Assembly (NCBI GenBank): GCA_003013855.2
Contig: ML058554.1
Coordinates: forward strand, 1,450,945-1,514,944
Length of the DNA stretch: 64,000 nt
Reading direction: 5' to 3'
Source: Liriodendron chinense
Lineage: Eukaryota > Streptophyta > Magnoliopsida > Magnoliales > Magnoliaceae
In this document: positions 1 through 10,410 of the stretch, in pieces
How the letters are laid out: each line of letters opens with the position of its first letter
Numbering within the stretch: position 1 is the first letter of the stretch
Made by a program: the position numbers and the translations under genes
Notes under the pieces: generated by a model
Seen by the model: the letters and a program-made list of their open reading frames with translations, nothing else
The model's database searches: none
What the model was told of the DNA's origin: nothing

Positions 1-1
1 G

Positions 2-3000
2 GATCGGAAGGCTTTAGGAACGATCCGACTCTCTTTGTCTAAGAGCGTCGCCTTCAACATATCCAAAGTAAAGACCACAAAAGAATTAATGCAGGCTTTG
101 GCTACGATGTATGAGAAACCCTCGGCGTCCAACAAGGTTCATCTTATGAAACGGCTTTTCAACATGAAGATGTCAGATGGTGGGGGCGTGGCTGAACATT
201 TAAACGAGTTCAATACAGTCACGAGCCAATTGGAATCCGTTGACATCACTTTTGATGACGAGGTCAGGGTCCTATTGATCTTGTCAAGTTTGTCAGACAG
301 TTGGGATGATTTGGTGATTGCCGTGAGCAATTCTTCAGGATCTACGAAGTTGAAATTCGATGATGTAGCTGGTCTAATTCTAAGCGAAGAATCTAGAAGG
401 AAGACATCAGGAACTTCAGGGGATTCAGGAAATGCTCTAAACGTTGAAGGAAGAGGAAGATCTTCAAACAAATGAGGCAATAAACACGGGCGTTCTAAGT
501 CGAGGAATAAGTCTAAGGGACCGAAAGACAAGGACGGGTGTTGGCATTGCGGGAAGAAGGGGCACATGAAGCGTGATTGCAGGGCGCTTAAGAAACAAGA
601 AGGAAGCTCTCAAGGTGGGAAGGATTCAGTGAATCTATCTGAGGAGAGTGACACAGAGGCGTTGATCTTGTCTCTTGATGCGCATAATGAGTCTTGGGTT
701 ATAGACTTGGGTGCTTCGTTTCATGCCACTTCATCAAAAGAAGTTCTTCGTGATTATGTCTCAGGTAACTTTGGAAGAGTCTACCTGGGTGATGATGAGC
801 CATGCAGTATTGTTGGCAAATGAGATGTTCATTTAAGTCAGAAAGACGGAACGGTCTTGAAGCTGAAGGATGTCAGACATGTACCGAGTTTGAGACGGAA
901 TTTGATCTCAGTGGGGCAGTTGGCTGATACTGGATATGTGACGACATTCACGAGCGATGCATGGAAGGTCACAAAAGGTGCCTTGGTTATATCTCGAGGC
1001 AAGAAGGAAGGCACTTTGTATGTGACTTCCGGATCGTATAGTTCACTCGCAGTCGCATCAACTGGAGTGAACGGGCAGTTATGGCATCAGAGGTTGGGAC
1101 ATATGAGTGAGAAGGGGATGAAAGTGCTATTGTCAAAGGGGAAGCTACCAGGGTTGAAGGCAATCGATCTGGAATTCTGCGAGGACTGCGTGTATGGCAA
1201 GCAGAAGAAAGTTAGCTTCAAGAAGACAGGACGCGCTCCAAAGACGCATCTATTGGAGCTTGTACACACTGATGTGTGGGGACCGGCACAGGTATCATCT
1301 CTTGGTGGCTCACGTTATTTTGTTTCCTTTATTGATGATGCTAGTAGAAAACTGTGGGTCTACTTCTTAAAACACAAATCAGATGTATTCGATGTATTTA
1401 AGAAGTGGAAAGTTATGGTAGAAAATGAGACCGGTAAAACTGTGAAGTGTCTCAGATCAGATAATGGGGGAGAATATTGTGATAAGAGGTTTGAGGAGTA
1501 TTGTGCAGCAAATGGAATCAAACATCAGAAAACGATTCCAGGGACACCGCAGCAGAACGGTGTGGCCGAGCGCATTAACAGGACCATCCTTGAGCGCGCT
1601 AGGAGCATGAGGCTACATGCAGGGTTGCCCAAGACTTTTTGGGCAGATGCTGTGAATACTGCCGTATATCTCATCAATAGAAGTCCCTCAGCACCATTGG
1701 ATGGTGGGCTACTAGAAGAAACGTGGACTGGAAAAGAGGTGAACCTTGCACATCTCAGAGTGTTTGGTTGCACTTCTTATGTTCACATTGATGCAGAGCA
1801 CAGAAACAAGCTGGATGCGAAGTCCAGGAGGTGCACGTTTATAGGCTACGGGCAGAATAATTTTGGCTACCGGTTTTGGGATGCAGAGAACCGAAAAATT
1901 ATCAGAAGCAAGGACGTAGTCTTCAATGAAAAGGTGATGCATTATGACAGTGTACAGCAAAAGCAGAACAAGGCCGATGAGAAGGAATTCGTAGAGTTGG
2001 AAGAGTTACCGGACACGGGTGTTACAGTGCCACAGGATGAGCATGCACAGGAGCATGATGAGGCAGAGCTGCAGACACCAGTTGTGAGGAGGTCTACTCG
2101 GAAGAGGAGACCCAAGGTCCGATACTCACCCTCCTTACATTATCTACTGCTGACAGATAATGGTGAGCCAGAGTGTTTTAAAGAGGCATTACGGTCAGAT
2201 ATGCGGGTTAAGTGGGAGCAAGCCATGGAAGATGAGATGGACTCTCTTGAGTCTAATCGTACGTGGGAGCTAGTCACTCTACCCAAGGGTAAGAAAGCTC
2301 TTCATAATAAGTGGGTTTACAGACTGAAGGAGGAGCACGATGGTTCGAAACGGTACAAAGCTAGACTGGTTGTGAAAGGGTTCCAACAAAAGGCAGGTAT
2401 CGATTTCACAGAGATATTTTCACCTGTGGTGAAGATGTCTACGATTCGCATGGTCTTGAGTATAGTGGCTACAGAGGACTTACATCTAGAGCAGCTAGAT
2501 GGTAAGACAGCCTTTCTTCATGGAGACCTTGAAGAAGAGATATATATGCATCAGCTGACAGGATACGTGGCACCAGAAAAAGGAGAACAAGGTGTGTAGA
2601 CTGAAGAAGAGTCTATATGGTCTGAAGCAGGCCCCGAGGCAGTGGTACAAGAAGTTCGACAGTTTCATGTCGGGAAACGGGTACAGGAGATGTCATGCAG
2701 ACCACTGTTGTTACTTGAAGAAGTTTGATACGTCGTACATCATTCTTCTTTTGTATGTTGATGATATGCTTGTGGCCGGATCAAGCATGAAGGATATCTC
2801 AGATCTCAAAAGACAACTGTCTAGAGAGTTTGCCATGAAGGATTTAGGAGCTGCAAAACAAATCCTAGGCATGAGGATAAAGCGTGACAGGAAAATCAAG
2901 AAGCTGGTTTTGTCACGGGCAGAGTACATAGCCAAGGTACTTGATCGATTCAGCATGGGAGGTGCTAAGCCAGTTAGCACTCCATTAGCCAACCACTTCA

Positions 3001-3715
3001 AGCTTTCTAAGGAGCAAGGAGCTAAGACACAGGAGGAACGGGACTACATGGCTAAAGTCCCTTATGCGTCAGCCATAGGGAGCCTCATGTATGCTATGGT
3101 TAGCACGAGGCCAGACATTGCTCAAGCAGTGGGAGTTGTTAGCAGGTACATGAACAACCCTGGGAAGGAACATTGGGAAGCTGTGAAGTGGATCCTCAGA
3201 TACCTGGCAGGTACTGTGGATGTAGGGCTATGTTATGGAGGATCGAAAATCAAGCTACAAGGCTACGTTGAGTCAGATTTGGCAGGGGATATCGACAGCA
3301 GAAGGAGCACTACAGGGTATGTCTTTACCCTGGGTAGTGCTGCGGTCAGTTGGATCTCTCAGTTACAAAGATAGTATCCATCAGTACAACGGAAGCAGAA
3401 TATGTTACAGCTACAGAAGCGTGCAAGGAGATGGTGTGGATGCAAGGTTTTATGGAAGAGTTGGGGAAGAAGCAAGCAGATTGCAAGCTGTACAGTGACA
3501 GTCAGAGTGCAATACACTTGGCTAAGAATTCAGCCTTTCATTCAAGGACCAAGCATATTGACATCAGATATCACTTCATACGTTCGTTACTGGAAGATGG
3601 ATCGATTGCTTTGGAGAAGATTCATACAAGTGAGAATCCTGCAGATATGTTGACCAAGGCGGTCACACGGGAGAAGCTGAAGCTCTGTTTAGCTTTGGTT
3701 GGTCTTCAGGCTTGA
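2..3715 (+). pseudogene. Copia-1 gag-pol polyprotein, broken
   Basis: The frame is open from base 2, so the gag start is outside the window. It runs through a UBN2-type gag to a TGA at 473-475. The same frame then continues through a CX2CX4HX4C zinc knuckle (about 538-580) and the protease. The protease catalytic triplet reads DLG instead of DSG (near 706-714). A second in-frame TGA lies at 821-823. Integrase has its HHCC finger (about 1,081-1,200) and D, D, E residues near 1,273, 1,460 and 1,567. Reverse transcriptase follows. A frameshift near 2,580-2,600 separates its first part from the part with YVDD (2,754-2,765). Another frameshift near 3,350-3,374 precedes the rest of RNase H (STTEAEY, DSQSAIHLAKN). 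The frame ends with TGA at 3,713-3,715. Ty1-copia identity is certain; the lineage within copia is not resolved. Confidence 0.93.
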
Positions 3716-3774
3716 AGACTGGGAGGTGGTGCACTTCGGATGTAGAAGATGAAGGATCATGTGGTGATTGTCTC

Positions 3775-3786
3775 CAAGTGGGAGAT
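3775..3786 (+). other. Polypurine tract of Copia-1
   Basis: A purine-rich stretch (AAGTGGGAGAT) lies 60 bp after the RNase H stop and directly before the TGTTGAG start of the 3' LTR. This is the standard plus-strand priming position in copia elements. Confidence 0.7.
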
Positions 3787-3822
3787 TGTTGAGTGTGGAG
3801 ACAAAACTCCACTGAACATGGT

Positions 3823-4028
3823 CGGGCGCCTGGACGGTCAGTGGACCAGGCGCCCGAAATTCAGGCCGTTTTGATTCTAGTTCGCTGGACTGTTTTGTGG
3901 ACAGCCGGGCGCCCGGCAGTCATAGTGACCAGGCGCCCGAAATTAGTCTGTATTATGCCTTTTGTTGCTGGACATTATTTGCATTAGCAGGGCACCCGAC
4001 GATCAAAGTGACCGGGCGCCCGACCGGC
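3823..4028 (+). repeat. 83-bp tandem repeats with GC-rich hairpins in the U3 of Copia-1
   Basis: A motif of the form GGGCGCC, about 20 bp, then GGCGCCCGA starts at 3,823, 3,906 and 3,989, spaced exactly 83 bp. The CTGGAC motif at 3,885 and 3,968 keeps the same spacing. Each unit is itself an inverted repeat that could fold. Short tandem repeats in U3 often act as enhancers in LTR retrotransposons; that role here is inferred. Confidence 0.85.
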
Positions 4029-4080
4029 CGCGGGCTTAAGACGCGGGTTTCCTAATTTTTGTTCTAATTGATGGGTTTAC

Positions 4081-4088
4081 TATATAAA
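4081..4088 (+). promoter_or_regulatory. TATA box of the Copia-1 LTR
   Basis: TATATAAA followed by GGGG lies downstream of the U3 tandem repeats and upstream of a purine-rich leader. This is the expected position for the LTR promoter. Confidence 0.65.
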
Positions 4089-5261
4089 GGGGTGTAAACC
4101 GGGATTAGGGAGGGGGATTAGGGCTTCTATACGTCCAAGGTGAGAAAAAGGCGAGAGGATTAGCAAAAGGGCCATCTCTGTGCATGGGAGCATAGGAGAA
4201 GGTAAGTACATTGCTTGTAACTTCGTTTTTCTTCATAGTGAAGTTTGCACCCGTGGTTTTTTACCCTTGTTGGGGTTTTTCCACGTAAATCTCTGTCTTG
4301 TGGATTGTTGGTTTGTGTGATTCTTTTCTAGCTATTATTTTCTTCCTGTTTATCGTTTGTGGGTGAGACCAGAGATTGGATCTCGGTTCACCGGCGTTGT
4401 TGGCGTGCTGCGCAACAGAGGAGAGGTGCCGGTGACTCTCCAGACACGTTTTTGGAGAGTCATGGCAGTGCGGGAGTCTTGCCTTGCGATTGTCGGCATG
4501 ATCTATGGCTGAGACAAAGCTGTTATCCTTATCTAGTCCATGCCGGTCCTGTTTCGGACTTATCGCATTGTTATGCTGGCGGTGATCATCCAAGCTGAAG
4601 CTGTAGACGAGGCTAAAATCTATTCATGCAGGTCTACCCTATTAGTGCTCCTTGGCCTGATAGGCAGAGCACCTGTTGCTGTTGTTGTTCGCTTAGGGTC
4701 TTCGGCCTGGTGAGGAATCGAGCATGCGGCTTTTTTGGCCCCGTCTCCTGCTCCAGTGGCCTCCTAGCTTGGGGACTTGTTGGCATGCCCTCTGCCTTTT
4801 ACTCCTCAGCTTGGAGACATTGTCGAGGACTGCTACTTGGGCCCCTGGGCTGTGGGCTTTCTCACTTGTGGGGGCCAGTTCGGATTTCCCCACAACAAGT
4901 TGTGTACCTAGGTTTTCAGTTTGTACTAGACCACTGAAGCTATAGACACTAAAAATCTAAACACAACATTTTCTAAACATATGTGCCATAGCTCCTCTCT
5001 TTGACAGGGGTGCAAATAGCTAGAATATTTCACCATCAAACCCAATATTGAAATCCAAAAATCAGCCTGTTGTAGAAGTAGCTAAGGCAGGTCACACCTT
5101 GTAAGCTTATTAGTTTTGGGAGCAATTTTACATTGGTATGTTGGTGTAACCTAAATGAGTTTCAACCTTAGATTATTTTTGTATCTACGTCCAAATAATG
5201 GTTTTCAGATGGAGACCCCTGATGGATAGAGTCATCCTGTATAGTCCATGTTTATGTTAAA

Positions 5262-5285
5262 TTTTTTTTTTTTTTTTTTTTTTTT
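5262..5285 (+). repeat. Poly(T) tract
   Basis: An uninterrupted run of 24 T lies in unit 1. Unit 2 has a shorter run and a nearby (TA)n at the matching place. Confidence 0.9.
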
Positions 5286-5689
5286 GAAATAAGTTTCCTC
5301 TGAAATCTTAATTGGTTGAGACTTAGTGGTTAAGGTGTAGAAATGACTACCTGTTCACACTATCTACATGGAAACCACTTTCTTTGATGTGACGAAAAGT
5401 TATATAAAATTATTTCATGGAGGTCCCTACTTTAAGAAGACGTAGCAATATTGTCCGTAACCTTTTATTGCATAATTTTCTTTAAATTGAAGAGTGTTTT
5501 GGTGTTGGATTGTGCAGTATGATTAAAACATTGTTAAATTTGTTTGGATCTTGACCGTTGATAAATATAAATTAATCATTATTGCCGGAAGTAAGATCTT
5601 AGACTGCTGCGGTTAATTTCGTACTTTAAATATCTTTCATCCGAGCCACTTGTTTCCCATGGTATAGCCCACTTGAGTTTTCCTGTGGG

Positions 5690-5850
5690 GGATTGCCCAC
5701 TAGCCCAGCTGGTAGGTGCCTGGGTATTTCAACTGCTAGTCTTGGGTTCGAAACCCACTAACCTCACCAGTGGGTGTGAGCATTGTGTGACTGACTGGGT
5801 GGGTGCGTTGTGCATCTAACAGCCCTTGATTTGGGCTCTTGTCTAAAATG
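5690..5850 (+). mobile_element. tRNA-derived SINE (subfamily A), unit 1
   Basis: A perfect pol III A box (TAGCCCAGCTGG, 5,701-5,712) and B box (GGTTCGAAACC, 5,745-5,755) are spaced as in a tRNA. They are followed by a non-tRNA body with repeated GTGTGACTAAC and GTGGGTG motifs. The same body recurs at about 12,565, 38,655 and 40,912, which makes it a dispersed family. It lacks acceptor-stem pairing, so it is not a tRNA gene. Confidence 0.75.
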
Positions 5851-7159
5851 AGCCAACAAAATAGATGAGATAGAGCGGATATAACACACATTGTGGTAGG
5901 TCCCGTAGAGCATTGGGTTTCAAGGGAGCCTTTCACCACAGGTTACAGGCAAGTGGCATCCAAATGCAAGTGGGCATCTATCACAGAAAAGAGTGGGATG
6001 GAGATGTTGACCATTGGTAGATTTTTGGGTCCACAAAAATTGTAGATCAGGATGACATTATTTTTTCAACTTCATCTTGGTAAATTTACCTCATGAATGG
6101 GTTAAATAGCATGATAGTGGGTGCCAGGAAGGTTTGAGCGGTCCTGTTTCCACTTTTCTTATGCTATGACCCACGTAGAGATCTTGATCTGTCTGATTTT
6201 TAGCTGGAACGTGACACAGTTGATGAACTAATGCTGCATAGAAATCACGGTAGGGCCTATAGAGCTCTTTGGCTGCACAGGCTCCTTATAACACTGTCCT
6301 GATGAAAATGGGAGAAAATAAGGTCAAGAGACAAGTAGTGTAATGGGATTGAGATCGACATTAATGGGCGATTCACACAGATGGAGTTTCCTACAACATC
6401 GTTTATGGGGAACCCCTTGTAAAGAAAACTCCATGGTCTCCACCTCAATGTTATTGTAACATTCACTCTGTTCATCGGTTTCCTCATACCATGTTTGGAT
6501 AAACTAAGATCAGAAGCTCAAATAGGCCACATCACATGAACATCCCCCATTGACCTTCGTGGGGCTCACATGTGATGTGTATATTTCGTCCAACCTGTCA
6601 ACCAGGTGAGTCCCACCAAGTAGAAAGGAAAACACAAATATCATTCAGATCCAAAGCTGGAGGGCCTCTAAAACATTTCAACGGTGGGACCTCCTCCGTT
6701 CTCACTTTTTTTGTGGTGAGGCTGAATTAACCCTCAAAAGAGCCTAAATTTAGCCTCATATCCTAACAAAAGTGGGCACAATGGATAAAGAAAGTGGATG
6801 TGACATGGACATTACGGTCAGGACTCCGTGTAACAGCTGCTTTTGAAAATTTGCATCCCATTGCCACAAGTTGCAGTAACATCTCTAAATAATTAAAGTT
6901 TTGAAACGGGTCTTTAAATGAGAATCATTTGTGTGTAACGAGTACAAAAAGTACAGGTACAGGGCACACACCAAAAGCAAAAATAGGATGTTGAAGTGCA
7001 GAGTAGTGAGTGTTTGCCAATAGAGACATTGGTGCGTGGAGAAGTAATTTTTAGGCTAGGAGTTCTCCATGTCTGAAGAAAGAATAAGAAAACACATAAA
7101 ACTGATATTGTTGAAGGATATTTTAACAGGTAGGAAACTCTTTCCCTAGTTTTCCCTCT

Positions 7160-7460
7160 GGTGTGGTCCCACATGCCACTATTAGTACACACAACCACAC
7201 TGTTAGTCACCCTGCAATGTTAGCCACCCTGCACATTGGGATTCAATGCCTAAACCTCAGTGTTGAGATGAAGTTATATATCTTCACTGGATCTACCACA
7301 CATCTCACATGCCACTTTTAATACACACAACCACACTGTCAGTCACCCTGCAATGTTAGCCACCCCACATTAGGATTCGATACCTAGATTTCAATGTTGA
7401 GACTAGGTTGTCCCAAAGGTGCGAGTGTGGCATAAGTACACACTGAAAGATCTAAACAAG
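7160..7460 (-). mobile_element. SINE-like repeats (subfamily B), two partial copies, unit 1
   Basis: Read on the minus strand this gives a degenerate B box (GGTATCGAATCC), then GTGGGGTGGCTAACATTG and GTGACTNAC motifs. The same body occurs on the plus strand at 17,854-18,021 and 37,325-37,490. The CCACACTGTNAGTCACCCTGC stretch occurs twice here (about 7,190 and 7,335), so two copies or an internal duplication are present. Both predate the unit 1/unit 2 duplication because unit 2 has them too. Confidence 0.6.
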
Positions 7461-9007
7461 ATATAAATATACCGAAACAAAATATAAATATGCATTTATG
7501 ATAAATGCCTGGCAGCACGAGTACTGTAAGTTATAGTGCTCCAAGTTGCATTGGTTCACTTCAAAAGTTCAATCAATCAATCCAAACTGTCTGTTAAATC
7601 AATAAAATATTTTGTGTGATAACCTGTAAACATCGCACAGATCAGATGGTTCAATCATCCTTACTTTCACCTTATTATTTATATCTGCCTCTTTTCGAAG
7701 CATTGGATGGGATGGTTATTATTGCCTAACACAAGCTCTTCTTTGGAATCATAAGCAATCCATGATTAGGCCTAGCAAATAGATGATTCAGATTGTTGGT
7801 TTTCGTGTAAACAATCTTGACTGTCCATTTTGATAGCCATAGATCAAATGGTTAATATTTTTCAGAACAGTGCGGCATTTGCATGGTAGCTGAAAATGTG
7901 TGTTGACCTAATGAACAGTCCCTGAGAGAGTACTGGAGCTAATGCTCATGTGTAGTTGGACCTAGGCCAGGACTAAACCTTCACCCGTTGGCCCGAAATG
8001 AACCTATCCCAGTCCTTGCAAGGGATAATCCTAACCCTTCCCTTTGAGAACCCCTTTTTCTAGGGCTATCCAACCTGTTCAAAATGTCACACACATCTTC
8101 ATCAAAACACAACTATCAGCGTGATCCTGAAACTTTTGTGGAGTTTTCAACGGTAGGCATTCAATTCCCACTGTTTCATATTTTTTTCTTGTGGTGCGTC
8201 TCGTTTCAACTTTTGATTGCCTACTTCTTGGCCAGTAGTGCCCTTCCTTATACTCGTGAAATTGATGGAAGGAGTGCATGCTACGAATAAGAGCTAGTAG
8301 GCCCCACCAAAACTTTCATATGCCCAACATTAAACGTCATCCGTTCAAATAGGGATGACGGTGAAAACAAGATGTCATGATGGGCAGATGTGACATTTTA
8401 TACATGCCAATGGCCCTTTTCCACCCTACATAGACAGTCAAAATCAATGCAATATTCTCCAATAGGTGGCTTTTATAATTATTTTAAAAGCAAGCACTTT
8501 TCTTCAACTGGCCCATAGGTAGACAGGGGCTGATATTTACATAAAATTATATAAAAGTTTAACTAATTCATTACTAATTATATATATTTAAAATTGTAAA
8601 ACCGTTTAATTTGTAATAGTTTTCCTTTAACTTTTACTTCTTTCCGGAGATTTTTCCAAAAATATTTTCAGAAAAACCTCAAAATTTGCGGAGAAGGTTA
8701 TAAAGCATGACTGGGTTTGTCTTAACTGTCCATCTTCGGCAGGCAGAAATCTCAATAATAATAAATTAGGAATAAGAAATAAAACGTGCTAAATATTTCA
8801 ATTTCCTGCCGACCACCATGGGATGGTGTGGATTTCTTCGGGACAATATCTTATGTACCTAGTAGTGAATATGCAATCCTTTCCATAACTAAGTACGTAG
8901 ATATTTTTCTTTTATTATTGGTAAATAAAAGGCAAAACGCTACATCACAAGCTTAAAAAGACAGCATGAAACTATGAGAAACGTCCACAACATGGTTGTG
9001 ATTTTAT

Positions 9008-9295
9008 CTAGTAGTTAGTTGCATGGATGCGATGGCCCCAGTGACTCTGTACAAAGCTTTCAAGTTCCAGAAACTCAGCATCTGTGTCGATGATACCGTT
9101 TCTATTGAGATCAGCATTCTTCATGGTCCGCCGGCCCTTCCATTTGGTAAACCACAAGTTGAGGCCGCGTAACCCTGCCACCAGCTCTTCATTGCTTATA
9201 ACACCGTCGTTGTTGCTATCTAAGCTTTTCACCCAGGCCTTTACTTCCTGTATCGTTGCGTCAGGTCGAGGAGCATGAGGTGGGCTGTGAGGCAT
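9008..9295 (-). CDS. Two-EF-hand calcium-binding protein, copy 1 (95 aa)
   Basis: This is a small soluble protein, probably a calcium sensor or buffer of the calmodulin-like superfamily. EF loop 1 (residues 26-37, DSNNDGVISNEE) has all canonical ligands. Loop 2 (62-73, DLNRNGIIDTDA) has Ala at position 12, with the Glu displaced to position 13, so calcium binding there is doubtful. A basic and aromatic linker (LWFTKWKGRR) separates the hands, typical of a land-plant family of about 90-100 residues. I chose the ATG at 9,295 because it has a good context (CACCATGCC) and is conserved in copies 2 and 3; codons further upstream are in frame but only TTG. No signal peptide or membrane segment is visible. 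There is no intron. The partner or pathway is unknown. Confidence 0.85.
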   Translation of the reverse strand: MPHSPPHAPRPDATIQEVKAWVKSLDSNNDGVISNEELVAGLRGLNLWFTKWKGRRTMKNADLNRNGIIDTDAEFLELESFVQSHWGHRIHATNY

Positions 9296-9374
9296 GGTGC
9301 ACCCACGAATGTTTGTTACCAAACACCACAATAGTCGGTTGGACTGTGATGAAAAACAATCACCCCAAGGTGGC

Positions 9375-9384
9375 CTATTTATAG
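9375..9384 (-). promoter_or_regulatory. TATA box of EF-hand copy 1
   Basis: On the minus strand this reads CTATAAATAG, 80 bp before the ATG. The same motif stands at the equivalent place before all four EF-hand copies, which supports a working promoter element. Confidence 0.7.
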
Positions 9385-9772
9385 ATTTATTTATGGTGAG
9401 TGAATCATTTCTCTTCCTTTATTCGTTCTTATCACAACGAACCTGAAAGATCCAAGCCTTGCATCAGGTGGGCCCATCTGTTTTGGATATATCTCTGGGC
9501 AAAGCATCAATCTAGCCTCTCATCTGGTGGTTGCATCTACATAAAAGAAATGAATAGCGAAAAAGGTGACCGATGAAAATGTGACCGAGTAGTCCGTCCA
9601 TTTAAGCATAGCAACCTCTTTCTTGGCACAGGGAATCTAAATGGTGGTGCCTGTCCAATGAGCGGCTTGGATTTCACACTTTGGCTCATGCTGAGTCAGT
9701 ACACTGTAAGTTCACTTGCGGAAGTGTCTGTCATTTTCTTGACCGTCGCTAACAAGGGAGAAAAAATTAGCT

Positions 9773-10122
9773 ACACCCACGAGTTAGCTACGCCAGCTAC
9801 ACTGGGTATAGCAATGACCCCACCATGATGCATGTGCTGTATCCACGCCGTCCATCTATTTGGCGATATCATTTTAGTCCATGATACCAAAAATCAGGCA
9901 GATCCGAAGCTCAAGTGACCCCCAAGAAGTTTTTAATGATTTGCTTTCAATCCCCACTATTTTTTGTGCTGGGTCCACTTGAGCTTTTGATCTGCCTCAT
10001 TTTTTGTGTCATAGCCTAAAATGATCTCGCCAAATGGATGGACGGTGTGGACACAACACATGCATCATGGCTAGGGTCATTGTTATACCCGGTGTAGCTG
10101 GCGTAGCTAACTCGTGGGTGTT
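9773..10122. mobile_element. Foldback element, nearly complete inverted repeat (350 bp)
   Basis: The left end (ACACCCACGAGTTAGCTACG) is matched in inverse at the right end. The arms continue through the CATGATGCATGTG, CCGTCCATC and ATCATTTTAG motifs, leaving a short centre. The inner arms match the Mutator-like foldback family seen elsewhere in the window. No clear target duplication is visible. Unit 2 lacks the whole 9,545-10,150 interval, so this is either an insertion in unit 1 or a deletion in unit 2. Confidence 0.8.
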
Positions 10123-10164
10123 CTCCCTTGGAAACAGTAAGGATTGAACGATTACCCTTGAAAA

Positions 10165-10410
10165 CATTTTCGAGGCCACGGGAAGTTTTGGATCAAGCTG
10201 ATATTTGTGTTTTCCCTTCATCCAGGTAGTTATGTGTGAGCATATCAACAGGTTAGATGGATTGAAAATAAACATTACAGTGGGGTTTAGTAAATTTTTA
10301 ATGGTGGATGTTCAATCAACGAAACTTTCATGTGGACCACATACATCATGGTGGGGCCTACAGAGCTTAGCTTGTTGGTGTTGGCATCACACGCCAATCC
10401 GCGTTCTCAA
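10165..10410. mobile_element. Half of a foldback element, shared by units 1 and 2
   Basis: It carries the right-half motifs of the foldback family (AACAGGTTAGATGGA, TTTTTAATGGTGGATGTTC, CATACATCATGGTGGGGCC). It ends in CCAATCCGCG, the inverse of the GCGCGGATTG terminus of complete copies. A matching stretch lies at about 17,100-17,265 in unit 2. Confidence 0.65.

Larger units (their letters stand above)
1..4630 (+). mobile_element. Ty1-copia LTR retrotransposon, 5' part outside window (Copia-1)
   Basis: The domain order is gag, protease, integrase, reverse transcriptase, RNase H, followed by a polypurine tract and a 3' LTR. Integrase before reverse transcriptase is the Ty1-copia order. The 5' LTR and gag start lie left of base 1. 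Coding is broken by two in-frame stops and two frameshifts, so the copy is dead. The right edge is uncertain because the 5' LTR is missing for comparison. Homology to the duplicated host unit begins near 4,640, so the LTR must end before that. Confidence 0.93.
3787..4630 (+). repeat. 3' LTR of Copia-1
   Basis: The LTR begins TGTTGAG immediately after the polypurine tract. It contains a U3 tandem repeat, a TATA box at 4,081 and a GA-rich leader. The 3' boundary is not proven. A CA dinucleotide at 4,629-4,630 is a plausible end because host-unit homology starts just beyond it. There is no second LTR in the window to confirm this. Confidence 0.7.

Noticed and set aside
5701..5755. A possible tRNA gene from perfect A and B boxes
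   Set aside because: No acceptor-stem pairing and a SINE body follows; the same unit is dispersed at 12,565, 38,655 and 40,912.
9296..9331. A longer EF-hand copy 1 starting with MWCLV
   Set aside because: The first codon is TTG, and the conserved ATG in good context is at 9,295; the upstream peptide is not conserved with copy 3.
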